DNA of 64,000 bases, from assembly GCA_026125285.1 (NCBI GenBank), contig JAHCLO010000001.1, forward strand, positions 310,001 to 374,000, read 5' to 3'. The stretch is from Verrucomicrobiia bacterium. GTDB lineage: Bacteria; Verrucomicrobiota; Verrucomicrobiia; Limisphaerales; JADLHS01. The first letter of the stretch is position 1, and each line of letters starts with the position of its first letter. Positions 10,101-19,315 of the stretch are shown here, one piece after another. Position numbers and translations under genes: made by a program. The notes beneath the pieces are model-generated. The model saw only the letters and a program-made list of their open reading frames with translations. It was not told the origin of the DNA and made no database searches.

Positions 10101-10328
10101 TTGGCTTTCAGCCCGAACAGTCGGTGGCTGGCTTCGGCCGGCGAAGATACGACCATCCGAATCTGGGATGCGCAGTCGTGGCAGTCTCTGCGCAAGCTGC
10201 GCGGTCACACCGGGTGGATCAATACGCTTGCCTTCAGCCGCGACAGCGCTCGGCTCGCATCGGGAAGCCGGGACGCCACCGTGAGGTTTTGGGAGACGGC
10301 GCGGTGGGACGAAGCGGTGAGTCGCTAA
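7104..10328 (+). CDS. Membrane Ser/Thr protein kinase with C-terminal WD40 propellers (cassette 1)
   Basis: The protein of 1074 residues starts with a four-Cys zinc ribbon (C7, C10, C23, C26), followed by a Hanks-type kinase (about 50-345) with glycine loop GEGGCGVVY, lysine K81, HRDLKPSN (D174) and DFG (D195), all intact. A single membrane segment lies at about 368-388, and some twelve WD40 repeats fill the C-terminal two thirds (for example [14 protein letters not shown]). The kinase is predicted to be cytoplasmic and the WD40 part beyond the membrane. It follows the ECF sigma gene closely. An in-frame low-complexity insert at residues 298-310 interrupts the kinase C-lobe (see 7995-8033). 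The paralogue at 14666 has the same order of domains. Confidence 0.92.
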   Translation: MSAAQKCPQCGAALAGDAFEGLCPACVVNVMRQSPTIALSLEKPGDEIGRYKLLQKIGEGGCGVVYMAEQAEPMRRRVALKVIKLGMDTAHVIARFEAERQALALMDHPNIAKVFDAGATDTGRPFFVMELVRGIRITDYCDQHQLAVPERLGLLIQVCQAVQHAHQKGIIHRDLKPSNILVTLHDSVPVPKVIDFGIAKATTGQRLTDKTLFTAFEQFIGTPAYMSPEQAEMSGLDIDTRSDIYSLGVLLYELLTGSTPFDPKDLAASGLDALRKTIREKVPLRPSTRLTQLQHDLNPQIQNRKSQIANDLDWIVMKCLEKDRTRRYETANGLAADLKRHLANEPVTARPPSRWYEFQKTVRRHKVGFAATAAVMLALALGVVTSTWQALRAGKALETEIRTRAVLQTTLEREQREAYFHRITLAHRQLSADKLGGALEQLTNCPVPLRQWEWHYLMRLCRVEPQILQSTTGVFSVAYHPNGGQLAAACGDGTIKLFNTSSGMEVQTLPAHSAYVFAVTFNPDGRQLASASADRTVRLWDLATRQKVFERPVHVGDYTGMAYGLAFSPDGRLLVAGDDEGNAIAWNTADGSEAYRVPKHGRAAVSVAFSRDGRLATGSWAGDLSIADCRTGQLLDRWNAHRGRISAIVFHPEDRWLATASLDRTIKIWNPATGGLLATLRGHTGFISGLACSPDGQHLFSSGTEDKTVRVWDLANEREVLELRGHTGACQSLAYDPRGDRLASAGGDGNIRIWDATRIEVYETMESQTLQHEDEVFSVAYSRDGLWMASGSWAGTLRLWSTQTGANLRLLPTGDLQSIIQLGFNPDGTRIAAATVGQDWDVAVKVWDVVSGPAELSLPVTNRFYCVTYDPTGRYLLHEGPEHTVQVRDAETGHLAGIIGRHEHQIWGIAFSLDGEVLATASNDGTVRLWTWEPEQLGVEQEPRFTLRVRVGGHGNRIAFSPDNQLLATGGEGQTVKIWNVNTGQEERTLSGHTGGVLALAFSPNSRWLASAGEDTTIRIWDAQSWQSLRKLRGHTGWINTLAFSRDSARLASGSRDATVRFWETARWDEAVSR
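7995..8033 (+). repeat. In-frame ATCCAAA-like tandem insert inside the kinase gene
   Basis: Thirteen codons reading [13 protein letters not shown] are made of near repeats of ATCCAAA/ATCGCAAA. Kinases of this family normally pass directly into [14 protein letters not shown], and the paralogue at 14666 has no such insert. The length is divisible by three, so the frame is kept. Confidence 0.6.
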
Positions 10329-10610
10329 CCGCGCCGATCGTTCGTTTTTCCAGTGCCTCGTACGGCGAGGAGCGGCTCAGGGTGTCTCCGATTTTTCTCC
10401 GTTCGGATTCTCTCCCGCGAATTGTGGACCGGACGCCTCCGGCCCGCGCGTGGCCAACATTTATTTTCAGATTCTCTGTAATCCTGAAGCCGAGATTCCT
10501 TTGGAAGGGGTGATGATTGAAATGGTGCGTAACCCTTCAACCACGCGGCTCGCAGCCGGCCTCCACAGGCGGCCTGAGCCTTCAACGACAACAAAACCAA
10601 GAATGGTAAT

Positions 10611-11219
10611 ATGAAAGTTCAATACACAGAAAACGCAGAATCGAAGTTGGAGCGAAATGCAGGGCGTTTGGGTCGGTATGTCGGGCACATCGTGTCTTCG
10701 CCCGCAAAGTATCTGGCCGGCGCGGTGTTGCTGACCGGACTCGTTAGCATGCCACTGCTCACCGAAGCGGATGCGTCGTCCGGGAAGCACGGATTTCAGG
10801 CGCCCCAATTGGAGGGCACGTGGCTTAACACTGTAAGCCCCATTCTACCGCCGGGAGTGCCGCCCCGGATCGTCCAAACGTACATGACCTTCTCTGCGGG
10901 GGGAGCGGCCATCGGGTCGGATCGAACCCGGCCCTTTGCCAGCCCGCAACATGGCGCCTGGGTTCACGTGCGTGGACACCAGTATGCCGCCACTTCGGTA
11001 CAGGATATTTTTGATGACGCCGGAAACTTCCTGGGAGTGTTCAAGGTCCGCACGTTGATGAATTTGATCGGCAACGATGAACTGACCGGCGTGGCCAACG
11101 TGGAGCAAACCGACCCGGATGGAAACCTCCAACTCAGCGTTTGTGCGCGTTTCCACGCCACGCGCCTCGTTCCGGAAGCCTTCGAGCCGCCGTGCCAGGG
11201 TTTGGAACCCGGGATGTGA
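10611..11219 (+). CDS. Secreted lipocalin-like protein of unknown function
   Basis: The protein has 202 residues. The first 34 are basic, and a membrane segment (YLAGAVLLTGLVSMPLL) follows at about 35-51, so the signal or anchor is unusually far from the N-terminus. The mature part, from about residue 65, starts LEGTWLNTVSPIL and continues with alternating beta-strand patterns (VQTYMTFSAGG, FLGVFKVRT, GVANVEQTDPDGN). This resembles widespread hypothetical secreted proteins with a calycin/lipocalin-like fold. Two cysteines near the C-terminus could form a disulfide. It lies 282 bases downstream of the kinase and 84 bases before the propeller gene on the same strand. Function is not known; the fold is inference. 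Confidence 0.6.
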   Translation: MKVQYTENAESKLERNAGRLGRYVGHIVSSPAKYLAGAVLLTGLVSMPLLTEADASSGKHGFQAPQLEGTWLNTVSPILPPGVPPRIVQTYMTFSAGGAAIGSDRTRPFASPQHGAWVHVRGHQYAATSVQDIFDDAGNFLGVFKVRTLMNLIGNDELTGVANVEQTDPDGNLQLSVCARFHATRLVPEAFEPPCQGLEPGM

Positions 11220-11303
11220 GTGAGCGGTAAAGAGGAAGCGGTGGCGAATTGCGCGTGGTCCTGGCTGGCCGCGCCGATTCGCCCCGCAGAAAGCAGAACC
11301 AGC

Positions 11304-13496
11304 ATGAAAACACGCAGCATCCTTTGTCGCCCAACCGCACGAGCGATCATGCTCACCCTGAGCGTGCTGGGCTTGTCTCTGGCGACTCATCTCCCGGCGC
11401 AGACCCCTTGCCCGGAACTGCAAGTCCTCGCCACTGGTTTGCTCGGTCCGAGCAAGATCATTCAGACTCCACTTGGCAACTATTTGGTCGCCGAAGTCGG
11501 AACCGAGGAGCTCAACTCGTCGCGGGTTTCGATTGTGGATCGGAACGGCCAGCGCCGGACGTTATTGGAAGGGCTGCCTTCCGCCCCCGCTTTCGTTGGC
11601 GATCCTTCCGGCGCCTCGGGGCTGTACTTGCAGGCACGCACGCTCTACATCGTCAACGGCCAGGGCGATGTCACATTGGCTGGTCCGGTTCAAGGGACAG
11701 AAAAGTCAAACCCGGCACCGGCATCGCCCATCTTCAGTTCCGTGGTGGCCATGGACTTCCCGGAATCCCTGGAGACGAACACGGTCGGGTTCGCGATTGC
11801 ACTGGCAGATCATCAGGCCTTGAAGAGCGGGGCAGCTCTCACCGTTACGAACGCCGGGGGTGAAAGCACGACCCTCCGCTTGATCGTGGATTTCGCTGAT
11901 TACCTGCCTGATCCCCGTCCGACCTTCGCTGATAATGTTCGGCATTCTCATCCCTACGGCATCGTGGCGGACAGTACGCATCTTTACGTCGTGGATGCGG
12001 GGTTCAACAATGTCCGCAAGGTAGAAAGCGCGACGGGCACGGAACAGACGCTCACGAGCTTTCCGCCCACTCCCAGTCCGCTCACCAACGGACCGCCGGT
12101 GATCGAGAACGTGCCAACCAGTATTCATTGGGTCGGCGGCCAGTTGGTGGTGACGCTACTGGGCGGCGCACCTTTTCTTCCCGGGTTGTCGAAAGTGGTG
12201 CAGGTTGATCCGCAAACCGGGGCGGTGACTTCACTGATCAGCGGGTTGACCACGGCAGTTGATACCGCACCACTGCTGGCCTACACGCTAAACGGAGGCG
12301 TGCTCACGCTGGAGTACGCCCTGACCTTCCCGCAGCCGGGTCCGGGACGCTTGCAGTCATTTGCCATACCGACGACGGAGTCAGCGACCAATTCAGCTTG
12401 TCTGACGACTCCATCCAGTATGCTTATAGACCGAAGGTCCAGACGCCTGATCTTGTCGGAACTCAGTACGGACCGACTCGTCTGGTTGCCAGTGCCGCCA
12501 AGTCCGTCAAGGACCGGGTATATCTACTTCAGCGAATTCGCTGGCGGGAGGCTCAACCGAGCGAACTTGGACGGGTCCGGCAAGGTTACTCTCGTCAGTG
12601 GGCTTTCCAATCCGATCGGGCCGGCATTAGACCTTGATCGAGGCAGAATGTACTGGGGGGAGGCAAGTATCGCCACCATGCGGCGCGCGAACTTGGACGG
12701 CACCGGGCAAACCACAGTCGTAAGCAATCCAAGTGGCGGAATTCCCGCTTTCGATTTCGCCGGTGATCGAATGTACTGGGCGGTTTCCAGCCGCGGGAAC
12801 ATTTGGAGTGCGAATCTTGATGGTTCGGATCAGCTACTCCTCATCAGTGGGCAGAATGATCCGCACGCACTGGTTTTGGACGTGGCCGCTGGAAAGATGT
12901 ACTGGCCTGAGTTCGGCGCCGGAAATATCCGCCGGGCCAATCTCGATGGCGGCGGCATAACCATCCTGGTTTCGGGACAGGCCGGGCCTTCGTTGATGGA
13001 TCTCGATATCGCGGGCGGCAAGATGTACTGGGCCAACCAATGGAGCGGCGACATTCGGCGTGCCAATCTCGATGGCACCGGCCAGGAAATTCTGGTGCAG
13101 AATCAGAATAGCCCTGCTGGTATTGCGCTGGATCTGGCTCGCGGGCGGATGTACTGGACCACCATCGGCAGTGGGGACATTCGCCGAGCGAACCTGGATG
13201 GCACCGGACAACAGATCATCATCCAAGGATTGAGCGGACCGGCGTTCATCACCGTTGACCTCAGTTCGATCCGGACGCCGAACATCCGAATGGCAACATA
13301 CTCGGGCAGCGATTTCACGCTCGAGTGGAGCGCGATGCTGGGGCGTGGTTATCAGGTGCAATTCAAGTCCGCTTTGGCTCAAAGCAACTGGACCAACCTC
13401 GGCAGTCGCCGTACCGCGACCAATACCACGATGAGCGTCACTGACCCGGGGGCCATTGATCCCCAACGGTTTTACCGGGTTTTATTGTTCCCGTGA
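11304..13496 (+). CDS. Secreted double beta-propeller: ScyD-like plus YWTD (LDL-receptor class B) repeats
   Basis: The protein has 730 residues. The signal peptide ends near residue 33 (LSLATHLPAQ). An N-terminal ScyD/ScyE-like domain follows (about 35-390; LQVLATGLLGPSKI, HSHPYGIVAD). From about 400 there are six YWTD-type repeats, each containing (M/I)YW...IRRANLDGTGQ, forming a second propeller. The last 70 residues form a small beta-domain ending FYRVLLFP that also closes other secreted proteins in this window. ATG 11304 was chosen because the signal peptide begins there; the 28 codons upstream look non-coding. It belongs to cassette 1, together with the sigma factor and kinase, and is likely exported to the cell surface. 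No enzymatic residues were recognised. Confidence 0.85.
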   Translation: MKTRSILCRPTARAIMLTLSVLGLSLATHLPAQTPCPELQVLATGLLGPSKIIQTPLGNYLVAEVGTEELNSSRVSIVDRNGQRRTLLEGLPSAPAFVGDPSGASGLYLQARTLYIVNGQGDVTLAGPVQGTEKSNPAPASPIFSSVVAMDFPESLETNTVGFAIALADHQALKSGAALTVTNAGGESTTLRLIVDFADYLPDPRPTFADNVRHSHPYGIVADSTHLYVVDAGFNNVRKVESATGTEQTLTSFPPTPSPLTNGPPVIENVPTSIHWVGGQLVVTLLGGAPFLPGLSKVVQVDPQTGAVTSLISGLTTAVDTAPLLAYTLNGGVLTLEYALTFPQPGPGRLQSFAIPTTESATNSACLTTPSSMLIDRRSRRLILSELSTDRLVWLPVPPSPSRTGYIYFSEFAGGRLNRANLDGSGKVTLVSGLSNPIGPALDLDRGRMYWGEASIATMRRANLDGTGQTTVVSNPSGGIPAFDFAGDRMYWAVSSRGNIWSANLDGSDQLLLISGQNDPHALVLDVAAGKMYWPEFGAGNIRRANLDGGGITILVSGQAGPSLMDLDIAGGKMYWANQWSGDIRRANLDGTGQEILVQNQNSPAGIALDLARGRMYWTTIGSGDIRRANLDGTGQQIIIQGLSGPAFITVDLSSIRTPNIRMATYSGSDFTLEWSAMLGRGYQVQFKSALAQSNWTNLGSRRTATNTTMSVTDPGAIDPQRFYRVLLFP

Positions 13497-13547
13497 AGTG
13501 GGGATAACCAAGCGCGCCGCCTGGTCTTGCCAATGACGAACGGTGAC

Positions 13548-13770
13548 TCACTTCCTGAAGCTCACCAAGTTGGCTTTGCCCGCCGCCTCCAGGTAGGCGA
13601 GCAAGTCCAGAATTTCCTCCTGCGTCAAACCATTGAACAACCCACCCGGCATCGGGGACACTTTCGAGGGCTCGCGCCGCGCCATGTCGGCAATGCGCAC
13701 CGCCAGGGTGGTTTCCACGGTCAGCTTGTTCGGTTGTCCCGCGAAGGGCTTGGCGTGGGTCGCGATTTAG
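13548..13770 (-). pseudogene. Remnant of a PVC-type cytochrome/dehydrogenase gene (C-terminal end only)
   Basis: The minus strand reads about 60 residues that match the last part of the protein at 19316-22351, including RIADMARREPS, SPMPGGLFN, EEILDLLAYLEAAGK and a final FRK before TGA at 13548. The frame stops at 13770 and no N-terminal part, heme motif or start exists. The DNA similarity to the intact copy is high. It occupies the same convergent position after cassette 1 as the intact gene does after cassette 2. Confidence 0.85.
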
Positions 13771-13810
13771 GGCGTGCGGAAAGGCTTGATCCTGCGGTAA
13801 GGTTAGTTGC

Positions 13811-14575
13811 GTGTCCTTCACAGACCACAGATTACCTTCTAATCCAGGCAATGGACACGGCTGGTTTGCCACTACGCACTGGAGCGTGGTGCTAACGGCG
13901 GCCGACGGTTCGGCGCCCGGCGCCGGAGACGCGCTGGAGAAGCTCTGTCGCACCTACTGGCCGCCGCTCTACGCTTACATTCGGCGCGAGGGACATGACG
14001 CGTCCGCGGCGCAGGATTTGACGCAGGAGTTTTTCACGCGGCTCCTCGCCCGGGACTATCTGCGGCGTCTGGACCGAGAAAAGGGGAAATTTCGGTCGTT
14101 CCTGCTCGCCTACCTCAAGAACTTCCTGTCCGAACAGCGTCGCAAGGCCGGCGCCCAGAAACGCGGCGGCGGACAAGTTCTGATATCACTCGACGCGGTC
14201 GCTCAGGAAGAACGTTACCGGTTCGAACCCGTGGACGAACTGACCCCGGACCAGGTCTTCGAACGCCGGTGGGCACAAACCGTGTTGCAGGTTGTGTTGG
14301 ACCGGCTGCGGGATGAATACAGCGTCCATGGTCAGAGCGCGCTGTTCGAGCGGTTGCAGGACTATCAACCACGCGAGCCGGGCGGGCCGTCCTATGCGCA
14401 ACTCGGCGAAGCACTCGGCCTGACGGAGGCCGCGGCAAAGTCCGCCGTGCAACGGATGCGACAGCGGCATCGCGAATTGTTGCGCGAAGAAATCGCTCAA
14501 ACGGTTACGCGCCCGGAGGAAATCGAGGAAGAACTCCGGCATTTTCGCGCGCTGTTGGGTCGAGCGGGCGCGTAA
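13811..14575 (+). CDS. ECF-type RNA polymerase sigma factor (cassette 2)
   Basis: The protein has 254 residues and a GTG start. Region 2 (DALEKLCRTYWPPLYAY, AAQDLTQEFFTRLL) and region 4 (LGLTEAAAKSAVQRMRQRHRELL) are intact. It is clearly paralogous to the sigma factor at 6287, sharing WFATTHWSVVL, the KRGGGQ linker and the ending EEIEEELRH. The kinase gene follows after 90 bases. The GTG start is the only reasonable one that keeps the conserved N-terminus; the nearby ATG at 13852 is out of frame. Confidence 0.9.
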   Translation: MSFTDHRLPSNPGNGHGWFATTHWSVVLTAADGSAPGAGDALEKLCRTYWPPLYAYIRREGHDASAAQDLTQEFFTRLLARDYLRRLDREKGKFRSFLLAYLKNFLSEQRRKAGAQKRGGGQVLISLDAVAQEERYRFEPVDELTPDQVFERRWAQTVLQVVLDRLRDEYSVHGQSALFERLQDYQPREPGGPSYAQLGEALGLTEAAAKSAVQRMRQRHRELLREEIAQTVTRPEEIEEELRHFRALLGRAGA

Positions 14576-14665
14576 ACCGGATGATCCAATTTTCTTCGGA
14601 ACTTTCGGGCGTTTTGTGTCCTGTACCAGGCAGACGGAAATTGCTCAACGAGAGAATTAGAACGT

Positions 14666-17600
14666 ATGTCAGACATCAAGCATTGCGCGGAGTGCGGGGC
14701 GGCTTTGCCGGCGTACTGGCCCAAGGGCCTGTGCGCCCAATGCGCTCTCGAAGGTGCGCTCGACATGACCAACGCGGAAAGCCAGGTCCACCAGCCGAAA
14801 ACTCTGACCATCACTCCAGCGGACCTGACACCGCCAGGTTCAAGCGCGGAGAGTTCGCCCTTGGGTTCGTTCGGCGACTACGAATTGCTGGAAGAAATCG
14901 CGCGCGGCGGCATGGGGGTGGTTTACCGGGCGCGGCAACGGAATCTCGGGCGCATCGTGGCGGTAAAGATGATCTTGGCGGGGTCTCTTGCCGGTAAGGA
15001 ATTCGTCCAGCGCTTTCGCACCGAGGCCGCCGCCGCTGCCATTCTGCAGCATCCGAACATCGTGGCGATCCATGACGTCGGCGTGCATGAAGGGCGGCAC
15101 TATTTCTCGATGGATTACGTCGAGGGACAGAGCCTCGTGCAACGGGTGGGCCAGCATCCGTTGCCAGCCAACCAAGCCGCCCGTTACGTCGCGCTCATCG
15201 CCGAAGCCATCCACTACGCCCACGAACGCGGCATCCTGCACCGCGATCTCAAGCCCTCGAACGTGCTGATTGACGCGCACGACCGGCCGCGCATCACCGA
15301 CTTCGGTCTGGCGAAACGGCTGGATGGAGAATCGAGTCTGACGCTGACCGGCCAGGTGCTGGGTTCGCCGAATTTCATGCCGCCGGAACAAGCGGGCGCC
15401 AAGCACGGCAAGGTCGGCCGGCCCAGCGACGTCTATGCGCTGGGCGGCATCCTTTACCATTTGCTGACGGCGCGGGCGCCCTTCCAGGCGGAATCGCTGG
15501 AACAACTCATCTCGCAAGTCTTGAACGTGGAGCCGGTTTCGCCGCGCTTGCTGAATCCGGCGATCCCGAAGGATTTGGAGACGATCATCCTCAAGTGTCT
15601 GGAGAAGGAGCCGTCGCGCCGTTACCAGACGGCGCAGGAATTGGCGGATGAACTCGGCCGCTTCCTGCGAGGAGAACCCATTCTCGCCCGCCCCACCACA
15701 CCACCGGAGCGACTGTGGCGTTGGGGCCGACGCAAGCCGGTTTTGGCCTCGCTCATCGTGCTCCTGCACATCGTCGGGGCAGTGGGCTTGACGGGCATCC
15801 TGTGGCAATGGCGCCGCGCCGAGCAACAGACCCTGGTCACCCAGCACCATCTGTATGTGGCGAACATGAACGTGGTGCAGCACCGGTGGGAACAGAACCT
15901 CGTCAGCCGGGTACGGGAGTTGTTGGGGAAAACGGCGACGGCGACGGAACGGGGATTCGAGTGGTACTACTGGCAGCGGCAGATGCACCTGGAGTTGACG
16001 CTACTGCGGGGCCACACCGGGCCGCTGCTTGCCGTAGCCTATTCTCCGGATGGGGAGCGGATTGTCACCGGGAGTGCAGACCACACCGCCAGGGTGTGGG
16101 ACGCGGCCAGCGGCCAGCACTTGCTGACCCTCCGGGGGCACAGTGAATCGGTCAAGTCCGTGGCCTTTTCCCCAGATGGCCAGCGGATTCTCACCGGCAG
16201 TTGGGACGGTACGGCGATGGTGTGGGATGCGACCAACGGCAGCAATCCGCTCATCCTGAAAGGGCATGATGCCGCCGTCTTCTCCGTGGCTTTCTCACCG
16301 AGCGGGCAGCGGATTGTCACCGGCAGTCACGACGGCACGGCGCGAGTCTGGGATGCTGTCACCGGCACGAGTTTGCTGACTTTCTCGGGCCACACCGATC
16401 GCGTCTGGGCGGTGGCTTTTTCGCCGGACGGCCAGCGCATTGTCAGCGGTGGATGGGATCAGACCGCCAAGGTGTGGGACGCTGACAGCGGCCATGAGCA
16501 CCGCACACTGGTCGGGCACAGCGGCGCGGTATTGTCGGTTGCGTTTTCTCCGGATGGCCAGCGCATCGTCACCGGCAGCCAGGATCATCAGGTCAAAGTG
16601 TGGAATGCGACTGACGGCGCCGTTCTGCATACGCTCCGGGGGCATGGGGCGTCTGTATTCTCCGTCGGATTTTCGCCGGACGGAAAATGGATTATCAGTG
16701 GCAGTGGCGATCAAACGGCGCGGGTCTGGGACGCCGCCAGCGGCGAAGAATTGCGCTCCTTAAAAGGCCACGGCTCTCAGATTGGTTCCGTCGCGCTTTC
16801 TCCGGATGGCCAGAGGATTGTCACAGGTGGCGGGGCGGTGCGCTTTTCCGCTGATGGCCGATTCGTCGATCCCAATATTGAGGAGGATCCGACGGCCAAG
16901 GTGTGGGACGCCGGCGGCGGCAGGGGAGTGTTGACGCTGGAGGGGCACACGGGTGCCGTCTGTTCTGTGGACTTTTCCACAAATGGACAACTGGTCGTGA
17001 GCGGTAGTTTCGACGGGACGGCCCGAGTGTGGGACGTTCGCACCGGGCAATGCATCTCTAGCGTAAGGGGGCACGGAGCTCCGATCCGTGCGGTGGCTTT
17101 TCTCCCGGACGGCAAGCGGTTCGTCACCGGCAGTTTCGACCGCACTGCGAGTGTCTGGGACGTCGCGAGCGGCAACGAACTCCACAAGCTCGAAGGGCAC
17201 ACCGCCGAAGTTTTTTGCGTGGCCGTTTCTCCCGACGGCCGGCGGATTGCCACGGGCAGTTGGGACGGAAGAGTGAAATTGTGGGACGCAGCGACCGGCG
17301 CGCTGCTGCTCACCTCTCGAGATCATCGAGGTAAGGTTTATTCAGTGGCTTTCTCTTCGGTTGGTCAGCGAATGGTCAGCGCCAGTGGGGATGAGGCGGT
17401 GAACGTGAATGTGTGGGAAGCGAACAGCGGCAAGGCGCTCTTCACGTTCCAGCCCACCGCAAAGATCTGGTCGGCGGCCTTTTCCAGAGATGGCCGGCGG
17501 ATCGTCACCGGCACTCACGATCTGACGGCCCGGGTGTGGGACGCGGCCAGCGGCCACGAGCAACTCACACTCACCGGGCACACTGAGCATATTCCCGCGG

Positions 17601-17881
17601 CCGTGTTTTCGCCCGATGGCCGACGGATCGTCACCAACAGCGCCGACCAGACGGCCAAGCTCTGGGACGCTGCCACTGGCGAGGAACTGGTTACCTTCAA
17701 AGGCCACAGTGGTTGGGTTTTCTCCGTGGCGTTCTCCCAGGACGGGCAGCGGATTGCCACCGGGAGTGGCGATCACACGATCAAGGTCTGGGAAGCCGCT
17801 TCCAAGGAGCAGGTCGCGAAGTGGCAGGAGGAAGAACGAACGGCCGCTGCCGGGAAGGAAGCGCCAGCCAATCCGCGCTGA
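14666..17881 (+). CDS. Membrane Ser/Thr protein kinase with C-terminal WD40 propellers (cassette 2)
   Basis: The protein has 1071 residues: zinc ribbon (C7, C10, C23, C26), kinase domain (about 70-345) with glycine loop IARGGMGVVY, K101, HRDLKPSN (D194) and DFG (D212), a membrane segment at about 365-385 (ASLIVLLHIVGAVGLTG), then about fourteen WD40 repeats with the signature FSPDGQRIVTGS...AKVWD. The WD40 repeats are far more alike to each other than those of the kinase at 7104, which suggests recent internal expansion. It is placed directly after the second ECF sigma gene. The kinase catalytic residues are all present, so it should be active. Confidence 0.93.
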   Translation: MSDIKHCAECGAALPAYWPKGLCAQCALEGALDMTNAESQVHQPKTLTITPADLTPPGSSAESSPLGSFGDYELLEEIARGGMGVVYRARQRNLGRIVAVKMILAGSLAGKEFVQRFRTEAAAAAILQHPNIVAIHDVGVHEGRHYFSMDYVEGQSLVQRVGQHPLPANQAARYVALIAEAIHYAHERGILHRDLKPSNVLIDAHDRPRITDFGLAKRLDGESSLTLTGQVLGSPNFMPPEQAGAKHGKVGRPSDVYALGGILYHLLTARAPFQAESLEQLISQVLNVEPVSPRLLNPAIPKDLETIILKCLEKEPSRRYQTAQELADELGRFLRGEPILARPTTPPERLWRWGRRKPVLASLIVLLHIVGAVGLTGILWQWRRAEQQTLVTQHHLYVANMNVVQHRWEQNLVSRVRELLGKTATATERGFEWYYWQRQMHLELTLLRGHTGPLLAVAYSPDGERIVTGSADHTARVWDAASGQHLLTLRGHSESVKSVAFSPDGQRILTGSWDGTAMVWDATNGSNPLILKGHDAAVFSVAFSPSGQRIVTGSHDGTARVWDAVTGTSLLTFSGHTDRVWAVAFSPDGQRIVSGGWDQTAKVWDADSGHEHRTLVGHSGAVLSVAFSPDGQRIVTGSQDHQVKVWNATDGAVLHTLRGHGASVFSVGFSPDGKWIISGSGDQTARVWDAASGEELRSLKGHGSQIGSVALSPDGQRIVTGGGAVRFSADGRFVDPNIEEDPTAKVWDAGGGRGVLTLEGHTGAVCSVDFSTNGQLVVSGSFDGTARVWDVRTGQCISSVRGHGAPIRAVAFLPDGKRFVTGSFDRTASVWDVASGNELHKLEGHTAEVFCVAVSPDGRRIATGSWDGRVKLWDAATGALLLTSRDHRGKVYSVAFSSVGQRMVSASGDEAVNVNVWEANSGKALFTFQPTAKIWSAAFSRDGRRIVTGTHDLTARVWDAASGHEQLTLTGHTEHIPAAVFSPDGRRIVTNSADQTAKLWDAATGEELVTFKGHSGWVFSVAFSQDGQRIATGSGDHTIKVWEAASKEQVAKWQEEERTAAAGKEAPANPR

Positions 17882-18037
17882 GTCCGCTTCTTCATCACTC
17901 CCCGACTGATTTCAGAAAGTCCCGCTACTTTCCACGACAAAACGTCCTGTAGGCAATGACGGGTTCGCGCGTGGGCTCAAAAGCCTGCGCCGGACCACAA
18001 ACCAAAAGCCCAAGACGGCAAGAGAACGGAAAATACT

Positions 18038-19258
18038 ATGAAATCGAACTGTTTCGGAACTCGGATGATTCTGCTGGCAACCGCAATGCAATTCCTGGCG
18101 TCAATCGGGCGCGGTGCGGAAGGTGACACATGGGTCAGGAAGGCCGACATGCCGACGCCGCGAGTCGGTCTTTCTACATGTGTGGTGAACGGGAAGATTT
18201 TCGCCATTGGCGGTTACCGCGAGGCGGGAGCGTCCGGCTTGAGGATCAACGAAGCCTACGATCCGGTGACGGACTCGTGGACCCGGAAGACCGACATGCC
18301 CACGGCCAGATTGATGCTGGCTAGCGCGGCGGTGAACGGCAAAATCTACGCCATCGGCGGCGATCAAGCATTCGTGACTAGCCCTCTGAGGATTGTGGAG
18401 GAATACGACCCGACCACCGACACATGGACTCGGAAGGCTGATATGCCGACCACCAGATCAGGACCTGCCGCGGCCGTGTTCGATGGCAAAATCTATGTCA
18501 TTGGCGGGTTGACCACGTTTGGGGCTACACCCCTTTCGACCGTCGAGGTTTATGATCCGCTTACGGACACTTGGGAGGGAAAACGGGCCATGCCCACTCC
18601 TCGGGGACTGCTCCACGTCAGCATAGTGGGAGGGAAGATCTTTGCGATCGGGTCTGCCGCACCCCCCAGCGGTCCGTGGCTGCCCACCGTGGAGATGTAC
18701 GATCCCGTTACCGATACTTGGTCTCGCAAAGCCAATATGCCCACGCCGCGAGGATTGTCGGCTGGAGGCACGGCCAACGGCAGGATCTACGTTATCGGCG
18801 GGAAGGACTGCTGCACCGCTTTCGCAACGGTGGAAGAATACGATCCGCTCAACAACACGTGGACTAGGCGGGCAAACATGTGGACCACGAATCCCGCGAT
18901 TCCGTCGAGACGGTGGAATTTCTCCGGGAGCGAGGTGAACGGTCGCATCTATGCCATCGGCGGCGCTTTCGATCCTGCCGCGCCGCACCCCGGCGTTCCT
19001 CTGGTCCTCGAATACACTCCACCGGTCATCCCGCCAGTATTGCAGATGAACCTGGTCCAGAGTGCGGGGCAAGGCGTTCTTCGACTCGAATGGTTGAGCC
19101 GCACCGACTGCCTCGACCTCCTGCAAACACAGGATCAACTCCAACCCGGCAGTTGGACCGACGTGGAGAGCTTTCCCGGAACCGGCGAAACCCTGATCAA
19201 GGATATCCCCGCGAATGAACCGGCGGCGTTTTATCGGGTGCAGCGCCAACTACAGTGA
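18038..19258 (+). CDS. Secreted kelch-repeat beta-propeller protein
   Basis: The protein has 406 residues with a signal peptide (about 1-28; MILLATAMQFLASIGRG). Six to seven kelch repeats follow (about 30-325), each with GKI(F/Y)(A/V)IGG...VE.YDP.TDTW..K..MPT.R. The last 75 residues form a separate beta-domain with W...W...FYRV, like those ending the propeller at 11304 and the giant proteins at 55535 and 60159. It occupies the same place in cassette 2 as the ScyD/YWTD propeller in cassette 1. Probably a surface or periplasmic binding protein; the ligand is unknown. Confidence 0.88.
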   Translation: MKSNCFGTRMILLATAMQFLASIGRGAEGDTWVRKADMPTPRVGLSTCVVNGKIFAIGGYREAGASGLRINEAYDPVTDSWTRKTDMPTARLMLASAAVNGKIYAIGGDQAFVTSPLRIVEEYDPTTDTWTRKADMPTTRSGPAAAVFDGKIYVIGGLTTFGATPLSTVEVYDPLTDTWEGKRAMPTPRGLLHVSIVGGKIFAIGSAAPPSGPWLPTVEMYDPVTDTWSRKANMPTPRGLSAGGTANGRIYVIGGKDCCTAFATVEEYDPLNNTWTRRANMWTTNPAIPSRRWNFSGSEVNGRIYAIGGAFDPAAPHPGVPLVLEYTPPVIPPVLQMNLVQSAGQGVLRLEWLSRTDCLDLLQTQDQLQPGSWTDVESFPGTGETLIKDIPANEPAAFYRVQRQLQ

Positions 19259-19315
19259 GTCGCCTTTGCGCCCCGGGCTTACTTCCCGCGTCATTCAGTG
19301 CCGCAGTCCGGAAGC

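Noticed and set aside
8511..10208. A 565-codon open frame on the minus strand opposite the WD40 repeats
   Set aside because: Its repeats are the antisense of the WD40 repeats on the plus strand; no start context and no recognisable domain.
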